DNA from: Rhexocercosporidium sp. MPI-PUGE-AT-0058
Lineage: Eukaryota; Ascomycota; Leotiomycetes; Helotiales
Reading direction: 5' to 3'
DNA: 64,000 nt
NCBI GenBank assembly: GCA_020746875.1
Contig: JAGTJL010000042.1
Span: 62,001-126,000, forward strand
Both the position numbers and the translations under genes were made by a program. Each line of letters starts with the position of its first letter. Position 1 is the first letter of the stretch. Below are positions 35,760 to 48,039 of the stretch, one piece after another. The notes beneath the pieces are model-generated. The model searched no databases and had not been told where the DNA came from. It worked only from the letters and a program-made list of their open reading frames with translations.

Positions 35760-37270
35760 AGTAACTTACACTTTACTTTTAAAAGTAAATAATTATCTCG
35801 CTTAATACCTTTAAATATTGTCTTTTACCTTATTACTTTTTTTCTTTTCTTTCCTTTTTAATAATTTTATTATTCTTTTTTATAATATTCTTAAGGAAGC
35901 TTTGCGCGTCTTTTTATACTTATATTAATTTTTTTATATCTTTTAATACTTATCGCATTATTTTTACCGCCTAAACTTGCTTTTTAAATATTATATCCGA
36001 GTAAATTTCAGTTTTAATAAAATTAAAATAATTTTTTTAAAATAAATCGGCGTATAATTAATATTTTAAATAAGTTCCCGACTTCTTTTCTTACGGCGTA
36101 AAGACTGAGTTTCCTTATAAAATAGAAATCGATCCTTATAACGCGTCGAATTTATTAATATTCCTTTATACCTTAAGCTAGCGTGTTTTTAATAATCTTA
36201 TTCTTTTTTTATATTTTTATTTTAACGAATCTTTAATAAACTTTTTTAATTTCTTAATCGTTATTAAAAATAAAAGGAAATATATTAAAAGTATATTAAA
36301 GAAATAAAAATATATAAATATATAAAATTAAAAGTAAATAAATAATCGAAGGACGGTCTTCTTACCTTCGAAATTTAAAATATAATAAAAAAGTAAAAAA
36401 AGGCTAATTAAAGCATTTCTTTTATTAACTTAATTAAGTCTCTTCTTCACTTTTATCTTCTTCTTTTTATTTTTATTTCTTTAATAAATTAATATTAAAT
36501 AACAATAAAATCAGTCTTAAGTAATTCCCTTTCTTTTTATTTTAACGGTTATTATATTAGATAAAAGCGCCGATAATACTTTAATAATTTCTTATTATAT
36601 CTTCTTATTATTTTTTAATAAATAAGTAAATTATTATAAGCGGCTAAAATTTATTATATTTAAAGGAAAAAGAGAAAAAATATTATACTTTATATATTAA
36701 TTTCGAGTTACTTAATCTTCCTCGCGGTCTTTCTTTTTTTTTAGCGGCAGATTATAAAGTAAAAGCTTCTCGAGAATAACCTTTAAAGTTTTAATAAGTT
36801 ATAAGCTATTTTAAACCGCCTTCGTCGTCGCTTTTCTTCGACTTATTTCTTATTATTAATTAATTAAGAAAAGTAAGAGATTAAAGGTAAGTTCTTTCTC
36901 GTTTAATATTATTAACTTTTAAATTTTAATATTTTTTTAATATAATTTAAAAACTTAAAATAAAAGCGTAACTTTAATTGCCTTATTAAATTAAAAAGTA
37001 CTTTTAACCTTATTACTTATTTTAAGCTTTTATTAATTATATCGCAAATAACTTTTAAATTAATAATATTAAGCTTTTCAGAAGTCCTTTTTTATTAAAG
37101 TAACTTCTTTTTATTTAAAAATAAAGTTCTTTTTTAAAAAACCTTATATTAATATAATTTTATAATAACTTTAAAGGTAATAAAAATATTCCTTAAATAC
37201 TTTTATAAGCCGGTGTAAACTAAGCCGGATTTTAAGTTTAAAAAAAAAACAAATATATCTTAAAGGCAGA
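35760..37270 (-). pseudogene. Decayed 3' accessory frame (ORF3) of Gypsy copy B
   Basis: Minus-strand counterpart of A 30076-31590, collinear with it from the 3' LTR inward. It is more heavily mutated than in A, so I place it by alignment and not by its own reading. Useful for testing whether changes in this frame were once constrained. Confidence 0.5.
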
Positions 37271-38999
37271 AGTAATAATACTCTTTCTTAATTAATTAAT
37301 ATTCTTAATTTAAGAGTCCGAGGATTAATATTTAATTAAAAGAAGCTCTTAACTTAAAGTCTAGTTAATTTACTTAATAAGAAATAACTTTATAAAGACA
37401 AAGTCAAAGGAATACTTATAAATAACTTAAGTGCTTATAATAAGGCATTATTTACTTACTTAAGTCCTTTATAAAGTTATTATTACAATAAAACTATAAT
37501 AATAATATTTGAATTCCAATAAGCGAGATTTCGGAACGACTAAAAAAGAAGCGTATAATTCAAATTAATTAAAATTTCCCTTTATATAAAATAGTTTTAC
37601 TTATTTTATTATCTTAAAACTAATTAATTAAAATTTTAAAAAAATAGAATCGTTATTATTTTAGTATTTCAATACGTTACTTAAAATAGCTTAAGATAAG
37701 CTTAATTTATTACGGTACTTAATCCGCTATTTTATACTTTTGCTCTTAATTAAGTTATTATTATTAACACTTAAGCAGTATAAGGGCTTAGACTTAATAG
37801 CCGTCGATTAAGAGAACTTATAAAGTTTAGTAATAACTTTTATATTAAACTTTAAGCTCGCAATAACTCGACCGCTGATTTCCGAGAACTAATAATTTAA
37901 TTAAAAATAAAGCACTTATAATATAAAAAGTTCAAAGTATAAGAAAAATATAAAAAAGCTAGAGATTTATAACTTATCAGCCGTATTTATTCTACTCGTT
38001 TTTAATTTAATTATCACGGTCTCAGAGTATTAGGCTCTGTTTTTAAGTACGTTATATTAGAATTATTAATATTTAAATAAACCTTTTATATTATTAATAA
38101 TAAATTTAATAATCTTTATTACCGGTATAAAGCAGTTATAATAGCTTATTTCCTTTATAATAACTTATAGCTTATCGCGCGTTTTATTATTTATTTAAAT
38201 ATATAAATTAATTTTATTTATTTAATCTTATAAGCTTCTTTAAATCTTAAGTCGTTTAATTACGCGTAACTTCTTAATTATTATATATCTTCTTTTTAAA
38301 TTAATAACTTATTTATTATAGCTTTAATAATTATTTTAATTAAAATAAATTTTTCTTATTATAAAGTATTTAAGTAATATTAAAGAAGAATTTCTAGTCT
38401 TCAACTACTTTTAAGGACTTATTATATAAGCCTACTTCGGCAGTATATCTCGGGGGGTTATTATCTTTAGTGCTTAGCTTATTAATATATTAAAACTATT
38501 AATACTCTAAAACGGCTCGTCAAAAGAACCTTGTCTAACTTATTATTTAACTCTTTTTAAGATTTAATAAGAAGTAAGTGCTCGATTATATTCTATTCTT
38601 CTGTAGCGCAAGCTATAATCGACTTAATTTAATTAAACTATTTTATAAAGCTAAAACTTTTTTTAAGTTTTTTAGGGACTTCTTTAGTTTTATAACGTAT
38701 TAATAATTATTATATTTATAAGCTTTTGAGTTTATACGTCCAGCGTTAATAATATTAAATTATTTAAAGGGCAGCTATTGTAAATATATTATTTAGCTCG
38801 ACTAAGATATTAATATTATTATTACGGAACGACTTATAAGTGTAATTAGAGGGTATTTATAAGCGCAAATAGTGTTCGAAGTGTTAAAGGGATTTTTCGT
38901 CGTTTAAAGGAGAGCTCCTAGTATTTCAGTATATGCCTCTATTATTATATCTTAATCTTTATCCCTTCCGTAAAATATAAAAAGTGTGTCTTCGTTATA

Positions 39000-41900
39000 A
39001 TTTAGCGTTTAATAACGTTAAGCGATAAGTTATAAAAATTATAATAAAGAATAGTTAATAATATTAATAGTAGCGATTAGGCTACTCGCTGGAAGAGTAA
39101 GTAACGACTCGATATTGACTTTATTTTACGTAAATTAGCTTTTTAAGTATTTTAATAATAATTTTATTATTTTATATTACTTGTTTTGTAAGCTTTTTAA
39201 AGTCTTTAAGGCCTTATAAATTTCGCTCTTTAAGATTAGGTTTAAGTTGGTTTTTATTATTATTATATTAAATTGTCGCTAAAAGCTTATTATTTTTATA
39301 ATAAATAAAGCGCTTTCGTTTATAAAACAGCTTAAGGCGATTAATTATAAAGATATCGCGAAAGAGTATACTATTATCTTTTAACTCTTTTAGTTTATAA
39401 TAACTCTTTTTAAGAAAGGCTTTATAAATTTCGTAAGGTTTTAGCTATTAAAAATTAAGCTTTTTACTTTTTAATATATTAATTTCTTAAATAAAATCGT
39501 ACTTAAGAATTAAGTCTTTAACTTATAATAGCCTATTTCGAATGTCTCTTTTTACGTCGAAAGCTTCTTTTCTTTCTTATTTACGGCGTGTTTTTTAAAG
39601 CTTAACTTCTTTTATATTATTATTTCGTATTTAATATTAAAAAGTTTAAATATAAATTAAATTATTAATACTCTTAATATTTTCCGAGAAAAAGCTTCTT
39701 TAAATAAAATAACGTGTTTTAATAAAAAGAACTAATTCTCTGCCGTAAATTATATAAAAAAAAGTATAACTTATAAGTCTATAGATTATAATACGGTTAG
39801 TAAATAAAACCGCTAATAAATTATTTATTTAATCTTCTCTTATTTTAAAAAAGACATTCTTAATAAGGCTATATCCTCGCTTAATTATGCTATTAGCTTT
39901 CGCATTATAAGCCGATATTATCCCGGGCAATAACGAAATACTTTTTCCCGTTTTATATTAATATAAAAGTAATATTTAGCGCTTATTTTTTCATAAGTCC
40001 GTTTAAAATAATTAAAATCATAAGCTCTTTTTATTACTTAATACTACGTAATATACATTTATCGCATGTTTTAACGAATTTCGCGGAGTCCTTAAAACAG
40101 CCCTTTTAGAAATAGCGTTAAGAAATACGGTAATATATGCTTTCCCTTCCTTTATAACCGGAGCTATTATAATAACTTTATAAAATATATGCCTTATTTT
40201 TATCGGTATTAATAATGAGTTTAATAAGTACGACTTTTAATAAAAGTCTTTAAATACGTTAATTATGAATTCCGTATAATAATACTTCTTTTTTAAATAT
40301 ACGAAAAGCTATTAAGTTTATACTTTTCGAAGTCTTAAGCGTAGTCAAGTAAATAACTATCTTTTAATAATATTCTTTATAATATTTTAAAAATATTAAT
40401 AAGTCCGCTTCGCTTTCTTAATTTATATATAAGTCGTTATTAAGTATTACTTAATCGTTCGACTTATCTCGTAATTCTTAAACTTTTCGCTTTATATTAA
40501 TAAAAATATTACGTTTTTAAATTAACTTAAGATTATCGAAAGTCTCTGGCTCTTTTATTAAGTCTTTTATGCTTTCCGCTTTTATTAAGTAAATTCCAAT
40601 TGTATTAAACTTAATTAAAATTTAATCCTTATTATTATTTTTTTCGGTATTCTCTTTAATATCTTTAAAGTATTTAAGTCTCCTTAAGAGAGTATCTGCT
40701 ATTATATACGTAATACCTTTAATATAGCGCACTTTAAAGTCGAAAAGCCTAATTTAATCGAGCTAATAAGTAAATATCGTATTAAAGTAATTATAAGCAG
40801 CTCTTTTAAGTTAAATAATAAGAGTATTTACGTTAATCTTTATAATAAAATAGACTCTTATAAGCCAGATTTTAAGCTTCTTAAGGATTAAAAGTATGCC
40901 TTTATATTCTCTTTTTATAACGTTATAATCTCGTTTTGCTTTTATTTAAAAGCCGCTTTTATACCTCGCTAATTTAAGCTTATTATTTTTCGGGTTACGC
41001 TAACTAAAGAAACTACTTTATCCGACTCTGCTAAAGTTTATAAAAACGATAATTTCGCTAACGCCTTTAAAGTAGTCGATTTTATAAAATATTAAGAAAG
41101 AGTATAAAATATCTTAAAAGGTTTTTATTACTTAATTATAAGTTACGGGGTTTTATATAAATTTAATTCCTTTTTTAATAAAGTCGTATAACGGCTCGGC
41201 TAATAAACGAAAGTCTTTAATTTAAATGCGGAAATAAGTAATTAGATTTAAAAATCTTTTAACTTTTATAACGTTTTTTAATTTTTTTTTATTTTTATAT
41301 CTTAATTAAATATGCAGCTAAAGGTTTTCTTTTTTACGAGTTATATACGTAGCTAACGACGTTTATATTATTATAATAAAACTAAGATTTAAGGCTTATA
41401 ATAGCTTTAGCGCGCTTAAGGCGTTTTAATATTTTATCGAAGTTAAGAAAGTGCTTAAGGACGAATTAGCGAATTTTAAGTCGTGCTTCCTTTCGATTAT
41501 AATTTATATATAGTCTTTTTACGTTAACGTCGTTTAAGAACGGTATTATAATAAAAGATATAATATTTTTCAGTATTTTATTAATTATTCTTACGAATTA
41601 AATAATAGAATTTATAACTCCTTAAGGTAGCGTCGTATTTCGGACTAATCTGATGTCAAGCATAAAAAAAGCCGTTATATTTCGATTACTTTAATATAAT
41701 ATTTATTAATTATAACTTAAATATAAGTCTATTAAGCTCGCGATGTAATACCTTATAAATTCTTTTAAAAATTCGTTAATAAAAAGAGGTAAATTAGCGT
41801 TTCTTAAAGTGATTACGTTAAGTATAATTACCGAGTTAATTAAGCGGTACTTTCTTAATTCTTTCTTTTTAATTAAGAATTAAGCGTTATAATATGGCTT

Positions 41901-43300
41901 CTTAAAGAGTTCGAGAACCTTATAATTAAGTCTGTCTTCTATTATCTTCCTGATTTCGGGAGTTAACGCTTTAAGAAGTGGAAAGTGTAATACTTATTAG
42001 GCTTCGTAGTCTATCGTCTTAATAATTATAAATAATAAAATATCTTTATAGAATTTCTTATATTTAATTTAATTAAATATAATAGCATTTTCTCGACTTA
42101 ATATAATTTCGTCGAAAAAGGTTTTCTCTTTTAATTATAATATATTTTTAATATTTAAAATAATAAGTCGCTTTTCCGTAATCTTAAATCCGCAAGGAAA
42201 GCTAGTAAAACGAAAGAGTAAGATATCTTAATACTTTTTAACTTACTTCTGAGGAAAGTCCCTTTCTTTAAAGACTTTATATTAATCTTTACGGCTTTTA
42301 AGCGCATTTTCTATTTTATTTATTTAATTTATAAGCTTGATTTTTTTGTCTTTTGTTTTATATATAATATAAACCTGCGAAACTTATTTACGTTCTCTAA
42401 ATAAGGACGTTATTAATAAAGTATTATAATCCGTAATAAATTAAAAGGTAAGCTCGATTTTCTTAATTAATACGGTATTAAACATACGTTTTCTATTGAA
42501 AGGAGCTTTAATAATGTCTTTATAAAGGAGGTAATTGTAAAAGTCCGTCTTTAAAATTATAAATTCTTACTTTATATATTCGATGAAAATATATAAGACG
42601 TCTTCGAAAGAGGAATTGCTTTTATTATTAAAAGTTTCTTTATCCTCTTTATAAAAAAGCTCGTCTTCGAGCTTAAAGGAAGTATTTTTTAAAGAGTATT
42701 TGACAATATTAATTATAAAGCTTTAATTATAGTCAGTTACTTATTTCTCGAGTTAGTTCTAGATTTTAAATAATCTAATTCCGGATTTAATAATATTTTA
42801 CTAGCTCAGCTTTTAGACTTCGCAGCTTCGATGCTTCTGGCGTATTTTATAAGTTTAATTACTTTAATAATAATAACTAGTCGCGTAATCTCATTTTATA
42901 AGTTAACGTAAACTAAACCGCTTTCCGCATTAAATAAGTATTTAAATGAAACGCGTGTAATCTAAAAAAATAAAAATCTAAGAATAACTTTAATACTTAA
43001 GATATTTATAATATAAAACTTAATAAAAATAATATAATCTTTTATTATTATTAGGACGTTATTCGCATATCTCAGAAATCGCGATTTTACGCTTATAATA
43101 CTTTTTAAAATTATAAAGTCGCTTTTTATAATAAGGACTTTTAATTAAATAATAATATTATAAAATATATAATTGATTTTTACGCCGGAATTAAGAGTAG
43201 CTCGGATATTATTAAGTCTTATCCTCTTAAGTATAATAATTATATACTTCGGCGTTAAAAAGTATTATTTATAACTCGGTCCTTAAAGTATATCGATTAA
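39000..43300 (-). pseudogene. pol: Pol of Gypsy copy B (decayed, integrase core deleted)
   Basis: From right to left on the plus strand: protease near 43180 (active Asp now Asn), RT with FLND near 41520, RNase H, then integrase with a gap of about 185 bp at about 39915. There the sequence jumps from the first catalytic region straight to the NAKANN-like segment, removing the second catalytic Asp. Besides RIP stops, this copy could not have supplied integrase after the deletion. Confidence 0.8.
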
Positions 43301-43399
43301 GTAAACTTCAGCGGTTAATAATAAGTCGACTTTAAATTCCTTTTTTGAAATTATTACTTTTTAAAGCGTTATTAAAATAATAGTTAAAGTTATAAATAT

Positions 43400-46300
43400 T
43401 AAATTAAAGAAAGGAATTAAGCTTAATAATAATTAAAAAATTAATTATTAAATTAATATTTCTTATATTAAAAAGACTTAATACTTTCATTTCCTTTATT
43501 AAACTTAAAGCTTATACGTAAATTTAGCTCGAGATATAATAAAATAAGTAATAACTTATTTTTTTTATTCAGAGAAAATACGTTTAAGCTTTCGCGAAGC
43601 TTATAGCCTTTTTAATATAAAATCCGAAATATTAACTTAAAATAATAAAAAGCGTTAAAATATAATATTATTCCTTTTTTAATTATAGTCTTAAAGAACT
43701 TTTATATATTTTATAATCTTAATATTAGCAGTAGCGATTTAGTCTTAAATCTCTTAATTAATAGTCTTTAGTCGACTTATCTTTAATAAGTCGATTAAAC
43801 TAAGGATTTCCCTTAAGGTTAAGTTTTCAAAGAGCTTTCTTTAAGTAAAAAGCTTATTTAATATATTATTTAATATATAATTATTCCGCGATAGCGCTTA
43901 ATATACGCGAGGTCGGCTTAAAGTCGCTTTAACGGCAATAAGTAAATTTCTTTTAGCGCGTTTTTAAATAATCTTTATAAAGAGTAATTTAATAGCAGTC
44001 GGTCTTTTTCGACTTACGGCTAAAATAACTTCTTTTAATTTCTTAAAAATAATAATATTATTATTATTCTTTATGATAATCCGAGTGGGTTTTGCTTTAA
44101 GTGCTTTAAATAAAAGGTCTACGTTTATAAGCTTTTGAAATTTAACGGTATTCTTAACTTCTTTACGAACTTTTAGTTTTTTATAATTAATTTAAACTTT
44201 AAAGCGTTTTTAAAATAAGGTTTCGATTATATATAATTCGGCTTTTATTATTATTTTAAAAGTAACGGCACTTTATTATCTTGTTTTCGTAAATGTTATT
44301 TTAAAGCTATTATTTATTCCTTCTGAATTAGAGGTAATAAGTACGTTTTAAACGTTAATTAATCTTATTATATTAAAAAGTTAAATAATAAGGATATTTA
44401 AATAGTCTTAAGGCTCTTAACTTGTTTTTAATATTAATCTTTTTAAAGCTGACTTCGGCATAATATTTTATTAAATTAAAAGGGCTTTTTAAGCGTCCCG
44501 GAGCTTCTTTTAAATTACTTCTTCTTTTCGCCTTAAGTTTAAGTCTTTTTTTATATTAATTATTTATAAAATAAGGACTTTTTTCTTTAATTTATTTTAA
44601 GGAAATTAAATCGCTTAAGCTTTTATTTCTTTTTTTTAAGAGTTTATATAAATATAATTATTTTTATTTTTATAAATAATTTTTAAATTAAGTTATTTTT
44701 TAAACTCGTAATATTATTTTTAATATTTATAAAATCTTTAAGGTTTAATATTCGGAATCGGCTTATTAAAACAAAAGAGGCATTCGGTGTTTATATCGTC
44801 TTTTATATTAAAACGTCGATTATATTTAAAGCTTATTCTAGAATCTTAATAAAACACCTTAGCTTCTTTAAGGTATGCGATCGACTCGTAAGTAAACAAA
44901 GCCTTGACTTCGGCTATTAATTTTAAATTCTTTTTTTTTCATATAATAACGTATAAAATACGTAAGTTATTTAATCTTTCCGCAATCGTATCGATATCCT
45001 GTTTTATAACTTAATTAATATCGTAAATTAACCTCTTAATAATAAGAATAACTTCTTCTTAAATATGCCTTTCTTAATTTAATTTAAAATAAAACACTGA
45101 ACTCTTCTTAAAAACGTCGTCGATCTCCCGAGCTAGAGAACTGTCTTTATATTTTATAAGCTCGAGGCAAGTTATAAAGTTAAGCCCCTTATATTATATT
45201 ATTAAAAAAGGAGTTTTATTATTACTCGACTTAAGTTAAAGATAGTCGGCCTAAGTAATTCGTATAAATAATGCTTTCTTTTTAATTAAAGTATTAATTT
45301 CCTGCTTAACTTAAAGTAAGCTTTTTATTTTAGCGTATATTTTATTAAAAAATTATATATTTTTTATATTAAAAATATTATTATTTTTTATAAAAGTTCC
45401 GGCCTTTTACTTTAAGTACTTAAGTAAAGCTGCTAAAAACTTTATAATTATTTACCGCTTTATAATAATTTTCTTTTGTATATAAGCTTAATTAACTTTT
45501 TTAAAAGCTCGGAGGAATTATTAAAATTAAGATTTAAAAGTATTTTTTATAATATATTTAAAATTATTAAATATCTTCTTTAAGTTTTAAAGAATATAAT
45601 AATATTACTTAAGGTCGAACGTTCGGTATTCTTTTATAACTTCTTTAATTAACTCTTAATAAGTATTATTAAGGAAGTCGAAGAGTTACTTAATGTTTTA
45701 GCTTATTTTAAAAGTATAATAGTTTACGACGTATTATTTTTTTTAATATTATTTATAATACCTCGAGCCGTAAAAAGCTGCTTTAAGGTCTTAAAGAACT
45801 TAATAATATTATTCCCGTTAAAATATAATTAAAAGTACCTAAGATTAATATAGCTTAAGCTATTATAAAATAAAGAGGTCTTTTAATAAAGTCCGTGACA
45901 AGTCGTACGGCCTAAGATATAAGCTATTAAGACGCTATACTATTAAAAGTAGGTTTATAATAGTAATTATTTAAAGCCTCGTTTATTCTGTATAATGCAA
46001 AGGTTTTAATAAGTTTATACTGTCCTAGCGCAGGTCGTGTTAATTAGAAAGCTTAAGCGGAAGTAGCTTGAGCCTAAAGCGGTATTATATAACTTATATT
46101 AGCGGAGTTAAGTCCCCCCGGCTTCGAAGGCGAATATAATATAAATTAAAGGTATATAAGCTAAGTGAATGTTATATAAGCCGGTAGAGCTTAAAAGGCG
46201 GCCTGAGCTCTTATATTAAAGCTTTCTAAATGGCTACTGCCTTAATTATAATTAAATATATCTTATTATAAGTTATTACTGCCGCCTTTATTTCTCTTCT

Positions 46301-46600
46301 TTTTCTTACTTATAATTAAAGTATTATCTACAAGTACTCCCGATAATTATAATAAAGTAAAGCTAATAATTCCAGTAATATTAGGCTTTATTAAAGTCCT
46401 AATAAGCACAAAGGTAAAAGAGCTTATAGAGTTTATAAAGCCTGTCTTAGTAATAAAGTAATTTATAATCGGAGTCGCAAAGCTTCCTCTAATTATAAAG
46501 AAGTTATTAAAAGATCGTTTAGGCTTTTTGCTTTTTAAGTTGCCGCTAAAGGCGTTGTTTTTAATATCGTTTTCAAATATAATTAATTTTTCTTAATAAA
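43400..46600 (-). pseudogene. gag: Gag of Gypsy copy B (decayed)
   Basis: Minus-strand counterpart of A 20560-23700. At the place of A's ATG (20824), B has GTA (near 46327), showing that neither is an ancestral start codon. Stops are dense. Confidence 0.65.
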
Positions 46601-46949
46601 ATTAATAATTTATTAAAAGGCAAATGCGCTTAATATTACTAGTGAAAAAGTAAAAGATATAATATATTATATTAAGAAAAGAAGAATATATAAGCTCGAA
46701 AAAATAAAGGAAATATATAAGAAAAATATTAAGTTAAAGAGCTTATAGCTTCAGGCTTCTTTTAAATAATAAAGCCCGAAAGACGCCGAAGTTTAAGCCT
46801 TTTATTCTTATAATAAATAAACGTATAAGCTTAAGCGAAGTAAATAAATCTCGTTAAATATAAAAGCTTTATTATTATTAAAGTTAATCTCGGCGTAAAA
46901 TAATTTAAAACTAAAACTAATTAAAAAAGTATAAAATAAAACCCCGTAT

Positions 46950-47468
46950 ACCTTTTTATTAAGCTCCGTCTTATTAACTTAAAATAAGCCTTTAACGGAA
47001 CAAAGAGAAGAAAAAAAGTAATAAATACGCTTACTAAAAGTATAATTAACGTCGAAATTTGCCGGATTTATTTTAAATAATTTACTTCTCGTTTCCGAAG
47101 TATTAAATATATTTTAATATCGATTAAGGCGTTTTTAATAGCGTGATCCGGTTATTTTTGGTCTGACTTTTTTTAATATTAATACTCTACGTACTAAAGC
47201 TAATATTTTTAATAGTTTAAGTACTTTTATATTAAAAGTAAATAATTTCCCTTTAGACTTTTTATGCTTTTCGTTATATTATAAGAGATTATTGAGATAT
47301 TATATTTAATTTTATTTTAAGGGCTAGGAAATCTTTAAGTAAATAAGTCTATATTAGTTTAAGTACTTATTAGTTTCAGTCCTTATAATTAATATAAAAG
47401 GCTTTTAGGCTTTTTTATATATTTTACTTTAACTTTTCTATTTACTCCTTACGTCGGTTATTAAAATA
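46950..47468 (-). pseudogene. Decayed 5' frame of Gypsy copy B
   Basis: Minus-strand counterpart of A 19686-20160. At the place of A's ATG (19727), B reads GTA (near 47424). The segment next to the LTR includes the possible primer-binding site, as in A. Confidence 0.45.
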
Positions 47469-47750
47469 TATAAAAAGGAAAATACTAAGTATATAATAAA
47501 AGAGTAATAAAGTAAGTACCGGAAGATAAACGTAAGAAATACTTATTTAACGAATATTAAAAATATTATATATTTAAAAAGTATAATTTATTAAGAGAAA
47601 GGAAAAGTATAATTTAAATAAAAAGGAAAAGTTATAATAATAAAAATCGTTATTGTTTTTTAAAAGATATTGCCTTAGAGGCTGTCTTAAATACAATAAG
47701 ATGCAGCTTAATCACGTGACAAATGGATCTCTGAGGTCAACCTTACCACA
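47469..47750 (-). repeat. 5' LTR of Gypsy copy B
   Basis: 282 bp ending GGTCAACCTTACCACA, followed by ATAG (47751-47754). Its right half is the least mutated of the family's LTRs. Confidence 0.94.
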
Positions 47751-47754
47751 ATAG

Positions 47755-47773
47755 ACCTAATTTCCCCCGAAGT
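47755..47773. other. Short flank between the Gypsy locus and chromovirus E
   Basis: Nineteen bases, ACCTAATTTCCCCCGAAGT. With the Gypsy locus removed they follow directly on 1311, so the pre-insertion DNA ran from the tandem-repeat block into E's left LTR. Confidence 0.7.
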
Positions 47774-48028
47774 TATTACGGCTGGCTAAAGGTTAATACG
47801 GTGCAAGAAATAGCTTTATATTTGGACTTAAAGTTACATTTAGAATTAAGAAGAAAAAACAAAGAGAAAAAGAGAGTTCTTTATAAGAGGGAGCTTTAAT
47901 ATAAATACACAAAGAGTCCCCTTAGCCTTTTCCGATTAGGTTTAGCGCTATAGTTATTATATTAAGGCAATACTATAAATAATGCCGAGCTCGCTCGATT
48001 AGAATATAAAGCTTAAGGAATTATAATA
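47774..48028 (-). repeat. 3' LTR of chromovirus E
   Basis: 255 bp, TATTACGGC to TATAATA, matching 54269-54521; a related but diverged 300-bp LTR is at 60848-61147. It is followed by TTACTTTTCCTTCCC, the complement of a purine-rich tract. Confidence 0.88.
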
Positions 48029-48039
48029 TTACTTTTCCT

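Larger units (their letters stand above)
35357..47750 (-). mobile_element. Large Ty3/Gypsy copy B, full length, 12.4 kb
   Basis: This 12394-bp minus-strand copy of the A family has its 5' LTR at 47469-47750 and 3' LTR at 35357-35637. Its left end is joined to copy C's pol (GTAT at 35353-35356) and its right end is followed by ATAG, which pairs with ATAG at 1308-1311 and not with its own left flank. The integrase core has lost about 185 bp near 39915 relative to C. Protease DSG reads NSG (near 43180) and RT reads FLND (near 41520). It is the most useful partner for reconstructing ancestral bases of A. Confidence 0.93.
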
